The notes under the pieces are model-generated. The model was not told where the DNA came from. It ran no database searches and saw nothing but the letters and a program-made list of their open reading frames with translations. Made by a program: the position numbers and the translations under genes. This document shows positions 54,600 through 63,538 of a stretch of 64,000 nucleotides of DNA, in pieces. The stretch is from assembly GCF_000018865.1 (NCBI RefSeq), contig NC_010175.1, positions 4,464,001 through 4,528,000 on the forward strand, in the 5' to 3' direction. Position 1 is the stretch's first letter. Every line of letters starts with the position of its first letter. The stretch comes from Chloroflexus aurantiacus J-10-fl. Lineage in GTDB: Bacteria; Chloroflexota; Chloroflexia; Chloroflexales; Chloroflexaceae.

Positions 54600-54745
54600 G
54601 GGGCGGGTTGGGAACCCGCCCCTACGGGTGCGACACAACGGGCGGGTTGTGACCCCGGGGCGGGTTGGGAACCCGCCCCTACGGGTGCGACACAACGGGC
54701 GAGTTGGGAACCCGGGGCGGGTTGTGACCCCGCCCCTACAGGCGT
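54600..54745. repeat. 57-bp tandem repeat built from GGGCGGGTT palindromes
   Basis: Units start at 54600, 54657 and 54714 (period 57 bp, about 2.6 copies). Each contains GGGGCGGGTTGGGAACCC, CGCCCCTACGGG and a second GGGCGGGTT half. It is related to the palindromes at 1626, 42798 and 43171. Confidence 0.8.
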
Positions 54746-54801
54746 GACAAAACAGGCGTCCTTCAAGATAATGCCAATGTTCCTACCAGTTCGGGGCAAA
54801 G

Positions 54802-54827
54802 AAAAAGCGGCGCATCCGCTGCGCCGC
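54802..54827 (-). terminator. Rho-independent terminator of the histidine kinase/response regulator operon
   Basis: On the minus strand GCGGCGCA-(5 nt)-TGCGCCGC is followed by TTTTT (54806-54802), 32 nt after the response regulator stop. Confidence 0.8.
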
Positions 54828-54859
54828 GAGGAATCTGACGATGTGGCAACCCGTGATGG

Positions 54860-55525
54860 TTATGACTCATTGCTATCGAAACTACTATCCTTCTGCAAGA
54901 GACCGAGGTCATACCCTCTGGCAACGGCGTGTGCTCGACTGCGAACGCGCAGTTTCTCGAAGATTGCCTGCACGTCACGCTTGATGACGCCAATGCCCCA
55001 GGCCAGCCGGGTGCTAATCTCCTGATCGGTTAATCCTTTTGCCATCAATTCCAGAATCTGCTGTTCACGCACAGACAATTGCTCGAACGCATCACGCCGA
55101 ATCTGAGGCGAACGTACCGTCTCAATCGCATGGTGTAAGAGTTGTTCAAGCTGATCGAAATCGTTAAGCTGCTCCTTCATCACTGCCACATCCGCTCCAT
55201 GCCGACGGGCCTGCTCAACCAATTCGGCGTGAGCAGTCATCGCCAGTACTGCAACCTCCGGCGCTTGCTGCTTGATGCGCCGGATCGCTTCCAGGCCACG
55301 TTCGTAATGCTGGCGCATACTTAAGCCACCGGTACGTTCCTCTTTCCAGTGCAGATCGATCATGATCACATCCGGGCGTAATGAGATGGCTTTCGTTACT
55401 GCCTCGGTAGAGGTAAACGCCTCCCCGATCAAGTCAATCGTCGGCAATTCGGCGAGCATCTCCTTCAGACCTTTGACGAAAGGCAAGATGTCGTCGGCAA
55501 TCAAGACGCGGATGGTTGCTCCCAT
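54860..55525 (-). CDS. NarL/LuxR-type response regulator
   Basis: 221 residues. Receiver domain with LIADD, phosphorylation Asp in VIMIDLHW, and a late Lys in AVMKEQ; C-terminal helix-turn-helix beginning LSVREQQILELMAKGLTDQEI. The tail is slightly unusual (DVQAIFEKLRVRSRAHAVARGYDLG). It starts 8 nt after the stop of the large histidine kinase, its evident partner. GGAG 6 nt before the ATG. Confidence 0.92.
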   Translation of the reverse strand: MGATIRVLIADDILPFVKGLKEMLAELPTIDLIGEAFTSTEAVTKAISLRPDVIMIDLHWKEERTGGLSMRQHYERGLEAIRRIKQQAPEVAVLAMTAHAELVEQARRHGADVAVMKEQLNDFDQLEQLLHHAIETVRSPQIRRDAFEQLSVREQQILELMAKGLTDQEISTRLAWGIGVIKRDVQAIFEKLRVRSRAHAVARGYDLGLLQKDSSFDSNES

Positions 55526-55533
55526 AACAACTC

Positions 55534-58500
55534 CTACTTCAGCACACCTTCCACAACAATCATAACCCCTCCATCTGGACGATTACCAATGTTGACAGTA
55601 GCGCCAATGCGCTTTGCCCGTTCTTTTATGCTGTAAATGCCATAGGCCTGCTCGGCGTTGTGAATATCGCGATCAGCAGGCAAGCCGCGACCATTGTCGG
55701 CGATACACAGAGTGAAGGTCGCTTCATGCACGTGCAGATCGATCCAGACCTTGCCATCTGTTCGCTCTTGCAAACCGGCATGCTTGGCGATATTGGCCAG
55801 CGCTTCCCGACAAATACGGAACAGGATTGTTGCGATTTCAGGGGGTAGATTGACGGGATCGGGCAGATTAAGCCTGATCTCTACGTGATGACCGATCCGT
55901 TCCTGTACGAAGTCAATATGTTCGGTGAGAATTTCGCGAAACGGACGTTCAAGATTTACTGTACCGCGCAGATCATCCTGGATATGATGCAATTCCTGGT
56001 AGAGGTAGCGAGCGGCACGGTTGATCTGTTGCAATGCGGGACTGACCTGATCAGAGTCGCACCCTTGTTCCAGTTGTTTTATGAGCCTGTTATTGCGGAA
56101 AATAACAGCCCCCTGCAAAAAATTGACCATATCGTGAACATCTATCCCTAACTGATCGCGGACACTCTGGCGCAGATTGACACTCTCCAGGCTATGCACG
56201 ATCTGGCGTCGGAAGAGATCGAACAGGTCTTTCGTGGTATCGGGGAAACCGTTTTCGTGTTCATACGCATAATTTTCCAACACTACCACGCCAATCGGCT
56301 GATGGTTACGGCAGAGCGGTGCAGCCAGTAGCGAACGACTCCGCCCACTCGGCAGGTGATCAAACGTATCATCGGTCAAGCCGTAGTGCTCGTAATAGAC
56401 GGTGAGTTGCTCGCCGCTGAGGTGAACCATCTCCGGTTCATGCATGATTTGTCTTGCCAGATTGACATATTCGGGTGAAAGCTCCTGGCGCAACGATGAG
56501 ACGATAGTGGGTTGCTCATTGGCCGGGAAGAGCAAGATCGCACAGTGCTCGCATTCAAACATCTGGAAGCCCAGCCGGGCATACGTATCAAGCAGCGCTG
56601 ACTGATTGTTGATACCGACCAGGCTGGTGCTCTGCTTGAGCAGGTGGCTTAAGTTGACCCGTTGTTTCTCTTGGGCCTCGATGAGGCGGGCATTTTCAAT
56701 TGCTGATGCCGCAGCGCTCGCCACCAGAATACCGATGATGCTATCGCCGAACCGGTAAAAATTCACCGTCCGGCTATCCAATGCGATCATGCCAATCGAT
56801 TGACCGTGAGCGATGAGTGGAATGTACAGGATGCTCCGAATATGCTCGCTTTGATAGCGATCAGCCTCTTCGTAGAAGTGCGGATAGTCCTGGCGGACAT
56901 CAGCCACACACAATGGGTCGTTCCACGTCATAACATAATGATTGGGTAGCCGCTGATCGTTGATATCGAACGAAATAAGTTGCAGCGCATCCGGGTCGGC
57001 GAACCCATCATGCTTCTCTATTCTCAGATAGTCACCATAACGGATTTGAATTGAGGCACTGTCATATCCGATCAGATCGCGCAAAGCATCGAGTGTATTT
57101 TGATACACCCCTTCGACACCATGGCTAATGTTTTCACCGATCCGCTGAATATGGTGACGTAAGCGTTCTTCTTGCTCTTTGCGCCAGAACGCCTCGGCTG
57201 CCAGCGCGGCGTGGGTAGCGAATGCCGAGAAACGCTCTTGATCGGCAGGTGTAAACTGGCGTGGCGACGGGTAGTCAAGCGCGAGGATGCCGGCAATTCC
57301 CAGATGACCGATCAGCGGTGCAACCATCATGGCCCCGATGGGGGCCGTACCTGGGATAAAATCAGCGTCCTGCCCGGTATCCGGCACAAACTGAATCCGG
57401 CCTTCGCGCAGCGCACGGGCATTGATGCCAACAATTGGGCTGGGCGGCGTCCCGTAATCAAAACCGCGTCGATGACGCGCATACACATACTCTAATGTCT
57501 GCTGAGAGCGGTTCAGCCGCCGAATTTCACATTTACTGGCTTCAGGAAAAGCGGCCATTGCCTCTTCGACAATCGTCTCGAAGACATTCCGCTTTTCGGC
57601 ACTGGCGGCATAGATGCGATAAAAGCGGCGCGTCTCGGCCAGTTGTTGTTCCTGCTTGCGCGATAGTTCGCGGTATTCGAGCGCCCGTCCCAGACGTTCG
57701 GCAATGATGTTCAGATCAAATTCATGGGCGCGGTTAAAACCGTGGGGATGGAGATCGAGTGTCTGCCTGTCAAGATAATTGACCAGCCGAATGACGCCCA
57801 GAATGCGGTGGCGCCCGTTGATCGGAACCGCCAGCAGATGACGCACCTTGCCGCTCGGTAATGCCTGCTGGTACCGCGATACGTTGGCGTGCAGGACTTT
57901 GGGGTGTTCATCGAGATTGTTAACCCGTATGGTACATCCAAAGCGCGAATTGGGATGCCTCAGCAGGGTGAGACCGGTTACACCCTGCCCTGGTTCATAG
58001 GTCTCGCTAAACGGGAGGGGAGGCCCGCTGGTAAGGTCACGTTCCAACCGTCCATCACGCAACCAGAAGAGCGCCACAGACTCGGCGCAAAACTGCTCAC
58101 GGATCGAATCCAGGAACTGTTTGAGGGCATCGTTAAAACCACCATCATCACGCTCCACAATCCGATCCAGGAGCTGTTCGTATAGCTCAAGCTGAACAGC
58201 CCGGGGACGGTCGAGAAACATCAGCACGTAATTGTCTTCGGCTAGATGGTGTACAGTAATCTCAAAGTCGTGTTTGCGCCCACTGCTATCAATCATTGTG
58301 TGGCGGAAGGTGCTGTTGGCTGCGCCGGCTGGTGCCAGACAGGCTGTGCAATTTTCTCCCACACAGCCGAGATACTGATAACAGGTTTTGTCGTTCTGCC
58401 ATTCACCAAAGTATCGGCGCAGCCCGGCATTGACAAACTGAATCCGTCGTTTGCGGTCGATAATGCAGATACCTGACTGGTAGTGATCAAGAATCTGCGC

Positions 58501-59205
58501 AACCTCCGAACGCGGATCGATCAATGCATCGGGATTCAGGTTGGTACGACGGGTGACGAAGATGATAGCAATACCCAGCGAATTAATAGTGAGTGGGATA
58601 AAGGGACCGAAGGGGGATGGGTAGACAAACAGGCCGGTGATTGCTGAACTACCCAGGGTGAGCAGGATAGAAGCAGTTCTGTAAGGGTTTTGCAAAAAGC
58701 GTACTGCGCTTAAAATCGGTATCAGGTACAATGTCCAGAAAATACCATCTGCTGAACCAAGATAATAGATCGCCATGCTTAGTAAAAGTGTTTCGATAAT
58801 ATTTTGCAGCAATTTAACTTGTGGACGTTTCCATGTCTCTGGCTTCCAGAAGCCACCAATAGCTGTTCCTATCTGGAACGTGTACATGAACAGTACAAAA
58901 AGAGTGCCATAGAAACGCTGATTGGTATTTAAATTATCAAAGCGGAGGAATGTCCAGATAGTAAACAGGAACAATCCACCAAAGCGCAGTAACCATATCC
59001 AGATGAGTGCGCCTCGCTCCTGGCCGATCCAGGCCCGAAATTTCCGTATAGCGAGCTTATGGTCGCTGAAGAACAGTTTGATGATTGCCAGGAGTTCGGC
59101 CACAGACGCTGCTCGTTGTTCTCGACCGATCCAGGCCCGAAATTTCCGCACAGCGAGCTTGCGGTCGCTGAAGAACAGCTTGATGATTGCCAGGAGTTCG
59201 GTCAC
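55534..59205 (-). CDS. Multi-GAF sensor histidine kinase (NarX/DegS class)
   Basis: 1223 residues from a GTG with AAGGAG 9 nt upstream. The N-terminal residues 3-70 are a tandem duplication of 34 residues (ELLAIIKLFFSD...). Then come about six hydrophobic helices (65-220), a PAS domain with four Cys (CYQYLGCVGENCTAC), four GAF-like domains (about 340-1010), a HisKA_3 dimerisation domain with the probable His in DVHDMVN, and an HATPase domain (EALANIAKHAG, DNGRGLP, YGIYSIKERA). It should phosphorylate the adjacent regulator. Divergent from the cas6 operon. Confidence 0.9.
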   Translation of the reverse strand: MTELLAIIKLFFSDRKLAVRKFRAWIGREQRAASVAELLAIIKLFFSDHKLAIRKFRAWIGQERGALIWIWLLRFGGLFLFTIWTFLRFDNLNTNQRFYGTLFVLFMYTFQIGTAIGGFWKPETWKRPQVKLLQNIIETLLLSMAIYYLGSADGIFWTLYLIPILSAVRFLQNPYRTASILLTLGSSAITGLFVYPSPFGPFIPLTINSLGIAIIFVTRRTNLNPDALIDPRSEVAQILDHYQSGICIIDRKRRIQFVNAGLRRYFGEWQNDKTCYQYLGCVGENCTACLAPAGAANSTFRHTMIDSSGRKHDFEITVHHLAEDNYVLMFLDRPRAVQLELYEQLLDRIVERDDGGFNDALKQFLDSIREQFCAESVALFWLRDGRLERDLTSGPPLPFSETYEPGQGVTGLTLLRHPNSRFGCTIRVNNLDEHPKVLHANVSRYQQALPSGKVRHLLAVPINGRHRILGVIRLVNYLDRQTLDLHPHGFNRAHEFDLNIIAERLGRALEYRELSRKQEQQLAETRRFYRIYAASAEKRNVFETIVEEAMAAFPEASKCEIRRLNRSQQTLEYVYARHRRGFDYGTPPSPIVGINARALREGRIQFVPDTGQDADFIPGTAPIGAMMVAPLIGHLGIAGILALDYPSPRQFTPADQERFSAFATHAALAAEAFWRKEQEERLRHHIQRIGENISHGVEGVYQNTLDALRDLIGYDSASIQIRYGDYLRIEKHDGFADPDALQLISFDINDQRLPNHYVMTWNDPLCVADVRQDYPHFYEEADRYQSEHIRSILYIPLIAHGQSIGMIALDSRTVNFYRFGDSIIGILVASAAASAIENARLIEAQEKQRVNLSHLLKQSTSLVGINNQSALLDTYARLGFQMFECEHCAILLFPANEQPTIVSSLRQELSPEYVNLARQIMHEPEMVHLSGEQLTVYYEHYGLTDDTFDHLPSGRSRSLLAAPLCRNHQPIGVVVLENYAYEHENGFPDTTKDLFDLFRRQIVHSLESVNLRQSVRDQLGIDVHDMVNFLQGAVIFRNNRLIKQLEQGCDSDQVSPALQQINRAARYLYQELHHIQDDLRGTVNLERPFREILTEHIDFVQERIGHHVEIRLNLPDPVNLPPEIATILFRICREALANIAKHAGLQERTDGKVWIDLHVHEATFTLCIADNGRGLPADRDIHNAEQAYGIYSIKERAKRIGATVNIGNRPDGGVMIVVEGVLK

Positions 59206-59243
59206 AGACGTTGCTCCTTTCGCAAACCAACGATGGGTATACT

Positions 59244-59326
59244 GTATTGTATCGTTGATGAGCGGTACTGCGAAGAGCTGAAGGGATCTTTTATTGCCCC
59301 ATTATGTGATCCATTTGATACAATAC
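59244..59326. promoter_or_regulatory. Outward-facing pair of identical -10 regions between the histidine kinase and cas6
   Basis: GTATTGTATC (59244-59253) is the exact inverted copy of GATACAATAC (59317-59326). Each contains TACAAT reading outward. On the minus strand TTCGCA lies 17 nt upstream of it; on the plus strand TTGCCC lies 19 nt upstream. This may be a pair of divergent promoters or a two-site operator. Confidence 0.5.
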
Positions 59327-59412
59327 CTGGCGACACCACCTGATATTTGCTGCCACTTGCCTTCAGGGGCAGTCTGTTTCCCGTTGTTTTCACCCAAAGT
59401 CAGGACACATTC

Positions 59413-60399
59413 ATGAAAGATCAGTTCTGTCTGCCGGCGTTGAGTGTTTTACGACTCAGAATTTCGTTGCGTCTGGCGAGTGCAGCACGCCTTCCCGCCT
59501 TCAAAGGGGCACTCTTCCGCGGTGCTCTGGGGTATGCGTTGCAGCGGATCGGATGCCCCCCGGTATGTTGGGGACACGGTAGCACCTGTCCGGCGGCAAT
59601 TCCGTTGTGTGCGTACCGTGAATTGTTTGAAGTCGCATTGCCGTCTGACAAGGCCGTACTACACGATTTGCGCGATGCCCCCCGTCCCTTCGTTATCGAG
59701 CTACCGCTCGATCAGCGACGGCAGTATGCAGCCGGTGATGTCCTGGAAGCGAATATCCTGCTGTTTGGGCAGGGGATCAACCTGCTGGCACACGTGATCC
59801 TGGCCTTCGCCGATGTCGCCCGCACCGGCCTGGGCCGTTATCAGGTGCAGGCACGTCTCGAACAGGTGGAAGCCCTGGCCTATGGACAACCGTTCGGGGT
59901 GCCGATCTATCGTGATGGCGAGCGTCTGTTTTCGGCGCATGCATTGCCGATCTTTAATCTGGCCGAGTTACGTCTCCGTGCTACCAGACAATCACCACGG
60001 GTCCGTTTAGTCTTACGCACGCCATTGCGGATTAAGACGCGCGGTAGCTTGATGGAGCGGTTTGAGATGCCGGCACTGGTTCAGGCAATTGCCTGGCGTC
60101 TGCATGCGCTGAACTACTGTTACGGGAGTGAACCCTGGAACGTTGATTACCGACCGGTGATCGATGAAGCCCGCCAGATCACGATTGCCCACGATACAAC
60201 GCATTGGGTTGATTGGGAACGTTCGAGTACTCGCCCCGGTAAGCGCCAGTCAATGATACTCGGTGGACTCATCGGATCGGTCACCTTGCATGATGTACCG
60301 CCGGCAGTTCAGAGTCTGTTGCTGGCGGCGAGTGTGGTTCACGTGGGTAAGGCATGCGTGTTTGGTCACGGTCAACTGGAACTAGATCATGCCCTTTGA
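59413..60399 (+). CDS. cas6: CRISPR precrRNA-processing endoribonuclease Cas6
   Basis: 328 residues from the ATG with AGGA 8 nt upstream; an upstream extension of the frame is not family-like. The N-terminus (LSVLRLRISL, LPAFKGALFRGALGYAL) and the Cys pair (CPPVCWGHGSTC... CAYRELFE) match the Cas6 family common with type III systems. The C-terminal glycine-rich stretch VHVGKACVFGHGQLEL fits the RAMP fold. It would cut repeat RNA to make crRNA. The catalytic residue is not certain. First gene of a four-gene operon. Confidence 0.85.
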   Translation: MKDQFCLPALSVLRLRISLRLASAARLPAFKGALFRGALGYALQRIGCPPVCWGHGSTCPAAIPLCAYRELFEVALPSDKAVLHDLRDAPRPFVIELPLDQRRQYAAGDVLEANILLFGQGINLLAHVILAFADVARTGLGRYQVQARLEQVEALAYGQPFGVPIYRDGERLFSAHALPIFNLAELRLRATRQSPRVRLVLRTPLRIKTRGSLMERFEMPALVQAIAWRLHALNYCYGSEPWNVDYRPVIDEARQITIAHDTTHWVDWERSSTRPGKRQSMILGGLIGSVTLHDVPPAVQSLLLAASVVHVGKACVFGHGQLELDHAL

Positions 60400-60410
60400 G
60401 GAGTGTCACC

Positions 60411-61766
60411 ATGGATTTCAGCGAGCAATTAGAACGCTTCATCGCACGGGTTGACAAGCGGCGCACGCCGGCCTTGATCATTCCCGGTAGCCGGCAGGCC
60501 GATACCGCCGCATTGTTGATTGCCGCCCTGCGACCGGAACGAGTCGCATTCTTGCTGACGCCGGAAACAACCAACTTTCCCGCCCAGATGGCAGAAAGGC
60601 TTGGACGCCAGCCCGACGCTGGATGGCTTTGTAAAACGGCTCGCTATACCGACATTAATCAAGTATACCGCGAATTGCGGGCCGTGATTGAAGCGTGGTC
60701 TGATCTGGAGCGTGAGCAGATTCTGGTTGATCTGACCGGCGGCACCAAACCGATGACGGTAGGGCTGGCGAAGGCAGCTTACGTCCTGGGGTTGGGTACG
60801 GTCTACATTGAGAGTGATTACGCACAGAATCGCGTCATCCCCGGCACACAGCGACTGATCGAACCATCTGACCCCTACGAGGTCTTTGGTGATCTGGAAG
60901 CCGGGGAAGCCAGGCGTTTCTTCAACGCCCACGACTACGTCAGTGCTGAACGAATCTACGCCGATCTGGCCCGACGGGTGCCGGCAGAAGATGGCACCTT
61001 CTATGCGTGCATGGCGCAACTGGCACGCGCGTATACACAGTGGGAGTCGTTTGACATAACGACCGCGGTGAAGACAATGGCCGATCTGCTGGCGCATCCG
61101 CTGCCGGCCAGGCTGGCACTGTATCAATCCACCTTGCACGATCACTATCAGGCCCTGATCAGCCTGGATGCCACGATCAAGGCAATGAGCAATCAGCAGC
61201 AGGCACTGACAACCTTAGCCAATCGGCAAGCGATCCTGCCCCTGCTCGGTTCGCTCTACGCCAATGCTCTACGTCGCGAAACTCAGCGCCGCTACGACAC
61301 CGCAGCGCTGTTGCGCTACCGCTGTCTGGAATTGATGAGCCAGCACCGGCTGGCAACCCGTGGGGTGTGGGTAGAAAAACCCGACCTCGATCAGCTCAAA
61401 GCACAAATCCCAGACCTCGATAGAAGCTATCGTGCAGTTGAACGGACACTCGGCTTTCGCGAACGAGGACTCCAACCGAACCGCGACGGTCAATACAGCT
61501 CAATCACCCTGCTCAATGGCTATATGTTATTAACGGCTCTCAGTGATCCCCTGATCCAGACCATCACGCTCACCGACATCCGGCAACGGGTGAATGTACG
61601 GAATAAGAGTATTCTGGCCCACGGCTTCCGGCAGATTACCGAAGCCGAATACCGTGAATTTGCCAGGGTGGTGGAACAGCTTCTGGATCAATTCTTCACC
61701 ATCGCCCAGGAGCAGCGGTCGTCCTGGGAAGAGCGGTACCGGTTTATCGAGCTGCCCGCAACATAG
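60411..61766 (+). CDS. CARF-HEPN CRISPR ancillary RNase, TIGR02710/Csm6-like
   Basis: 451 residues. The N-terminal CARF domain (about 1-150) has the ligand-site motif DLTGGTKPMTVG (107-118). A helical middle (160-300) leads to a C-terminal HEPN-like domain whose R-x6-H motif (RNKSILAH, Arg397 to His404) is the usual RNase site. Relatives bind cyclic oligoadenylate made by Cas10 and degrade RNA. The ribosome site GAGGAG overlaps the cas6 stop 11 nt upstream. Family call is from memory; HEPN assignment rests on one motif. Confidence 0.85.
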   Translation: MDFSEQLERFIARVDKRRTPALIIPGSRQADTAALLIAALRPERVAFLLTPETTNFPAQMAERLGRQPDAGWLCKTARYTDINQVYRELRAVIEAWSDLEREQILVDLTGGTKPMTVGLAKAAYVLGLGTVYIESDYAQNRVIPGTQRLIEPSDPYEVFGDLEAGEARRFFNAHDYVSAERIYADLARRVPAEDGTFYACMAQLARAYTQWESFDITTAVKTMADLLAHPLPARLALYQSTLHDHYQALISLDATIKAMSNQQQALTTLANRQAILPLLGSLYANALRRETQRRYDTAALLRYRCLELMSQHRLATRGVWVEKPDLDQLKAQIPDLDRSYRAVERTLGFRERGLQPNRDGQYSSITLLNGYMLLTALSDPLIQTITLTDIRQRVNVRNKSILAHGFRQITEAEYREFARVVEQLLDQFFTIAQEQRSSWEERYRFIELPAT

Positions 61767-61799
61767 CTGGATAGGGCAACCACTCGTTAAGGGGGGAGT

Positions 61800-62816
61800 A
61801 TGGCAACAGAGGAGAATCGGCGACGGCGTGGTGGCGGTACACGACGTAGTTCGCTGCTGACCTTTTACCGTCGACTCTGGCTGGTGCGTCGTTTGGTACG
61901 AGGGGCGGCTACAGCGCGTGAACTAATTGCCGATGCCCGCCGTGCGTTTGATGATGAGATCTACCCATCTAACGCCACGGCTGCACTACACCACGATTTT
62001 GACGCCCTCCGTGAGCTGTTTTACTGCACGATCAAACGCACCCACCACGGCAGGTATGCGTTGGTCGATTATGGACATCTTGCCCTCTTCGATTTGAGTG
62101 ATGAGGAATTGGCTACGTTCAGCTTTCTGGTAGCACTTTTTTCCGACAACATAACCCCCAATGCGCATGACGTTCAGCACCTGCTACAACGGATCATTGC
62201 GCTCTTACCGTCCGAGCGGCGGGCAGTGTTGGAGCGCACTACGGCACACCTTCAGATCGAGACACCTGCCACAACCACGTCACCCGATGGAGAATTGCTG
62301 AAACGATTGCAAACCACGCTTGGCCGGCATTATATCCGCTTCCGCTACCGTTCTACCCATAGCCCGGCACAGATCGAAGAAGATCATCGGGTAGCCCCCT
62401 ATCGTTTACTGGTACGCGATGGCCATACATATCTCGAAGCCTTCTGCCTGGCTGCACCGCACAGCGCGATCATTAACCATTACGTTACCTATCGTGTTGA
62501 TCGGATCGTGGCAGGATCGCTGTTGGTAGAACCGAAGCGATTGCCACCAATTGCACCGCCACGTAAGACCTGGCAGATCCGCTATCGCCTGGCTGCTCAC
62601 GTCGCCCGGCAGCGCGATATAGCCCTTTGGTTCACCAACAGTTCCGTCACATTTCTCCCCGATGGGAGTGCCGAGATCACTGCGCAAACAACCGATCTCT
62701 GGCAGGCACGTCAGGTGTTACTTCGCTATCGTGAACATTGCCAGGTGATCGAACCGGCAGAACTGGTGGACATGATTCGCACCAGTCTCCAAAAGATGCA
62801 GGAGTACTATCAATGA
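61800..62816 (+). CDS. WYL-domain transcriptional regulator, copy 2
   Basis: 338 residues; AAGGGGGGAG precedes the ATG. Winged helix (about 20-75), WYL domain (130-235; HTYLEAFC) and WCX-like C-terminus. It matches the protein at 51850 throughout, for example ELIADARR, YPSNA, RVAPYRLLVRDGHTYLEA. Embedded between two CARF genes and overlapping the next start (ATGA at 62813), it is likely the regulator of this operon. CRISPR-linked WYL proteins are known as regulators in other systems. Confidence 0.87.
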   Translation: MATEENRRRRGGGTRRSSLLTFYRRLWLVRRLVRGAATARELIADARRAFDDEIYPSNATAALHHDFDALRELFYCTIKRTHHGRYALVDYGHLALFDLSDEELATFSFLVALFSDNITPNAHDVQHLLQRIIALLPSERRAVLERTTAHLQIETPATTTSPDGELLKRLQTTLGRHYIRFRYRSTHSPAQIEEDHRVAPYRLLVRDGHTYLEAFCLAAPHSAIINHYVTYRVDRIVAGSLLVEPKRLPPIAPPRKTWQIRYRLAAHVARQRDIALWFTNSSVTFLPDGSAEITAQTTDLWQARQVLLRYREHCQVIEPAELVDMIRTSLQKMQEYYQ

Positions 62817-63538
62817 ACAGGCGAAGCTGGTCTGAAATATTCGAGACTATAAACAATCCCGGCGTACCGGTGCTCTTTCTACTTGGGACGATGATTTTTG
62901 CCGTGCTCGGCAATGCATTCTACGATTTGCTCGTCACCACGATCCAGGGTCAAACCGGCAGTACCGGCGATGTTGTCTACGTGATCATTACCGTTTTTGC
63001 GTTCTTAGCGTTGCTGGGGATTGTCATCATCCTTTGGGTCTGGTACAACCTGCGTCGCCGCCGCAGAACCCGGTTGAGCGATACGGTCAAGCTGACGCAG
63101 ACCTATCCGGTTTTGGTGCTCTTTGTAAGTGCTAATCCGCGCGGGAGCGAATGGACAGCCATTCAACACCACTTTCGCGATAGCAAACTCCAACAACTAT
63201 GGCTGATTGCCAGTGCCGAAGCCGAGAAAAAAGCACAACAGCTTCGCGAACAGGTGCAGCAGCGGTATAACCAAGCAGTACGCATTTCAATTCTCTCGAT
63301 TGCCAGTGCACACGATATTCCCCAGGCGTACCGGGTTGTCACACAAATCTTCGAGCTGATTGTCGATCAGATCGATCAGGCAATTGTTGACATTACAAGT
63401 GGTACCAAGCAGATGAGTGCCGGTGCAGTGCTGGCCTGTCGTGAATATGGGGTGCCAATGCAATACGTTTTGGGTGATTTAAAGGGTGGCAAAGTTGATG
63501 AAGGGAGTGAAGGTGAATTGATGAAAGTACTGCTGTAA
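62813..63538 (+). CDS. Two-transmembrane-helix CARF protein, putative membrane effector
   Basis: 241 residues from an ATG overlapping the WYL stop. TM1 is about 18-40 and TM2 54-78, then a stop-transfer NLRRRRRTR (79-87) places the rest in the cytoplasm. Residues 98-221 look like a CARF domain: VLVLFVSANPRGSEW, and DITSGTKQMSAG (193-204), matching DLTGGTKPM of the neighbouring CARF-HEPN protein. No nuclease motif is present. By analogy with Cam1, a CARF membrane effector with one TM helix, it may alter membrane permeability when cyclic oligoadenylate binds (inference). The two-helix layout differs from Cam1. Confidence 0.8.
   Translation: MNRRSWSEIFETINNPGVPVLFLLGTMIFAVLGNAFYDLLVTTIQGQTGSTGDVVYVIITVFAFLALLGIVIILWVWYNLRRRRRTRLSDTVKLTQTYPVLVLFVSANPRGSEWTAIQHHFRDSKLQQLWLIASAEAEKKAQQLREQVQQRYNQAVRISILSIASAHDIPQAYRVVTQIFELIVDQIDQAIVDITSGTKQMSAGAVLACREYGVPMQYVLGDLKGGKVDEGSEGELMKVLL

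Larger units (their letters stand above)
54208..54859. other. Intergenic region with tandem repeat and terminator
   Basis: The AT-rich first half (54250-54590) shows nothing recognisable. The second half holds a 57-bp tandem repeat (54600-54745) and the terminator of the upstream two-component operon (54802-54827). Confidence 0.6.

Noticed and set aside
54600-54745. Possible CRISPR array
   Set aside because: Repeats are contiguous with no unique spacers and belong to a dispersed palindrome family.
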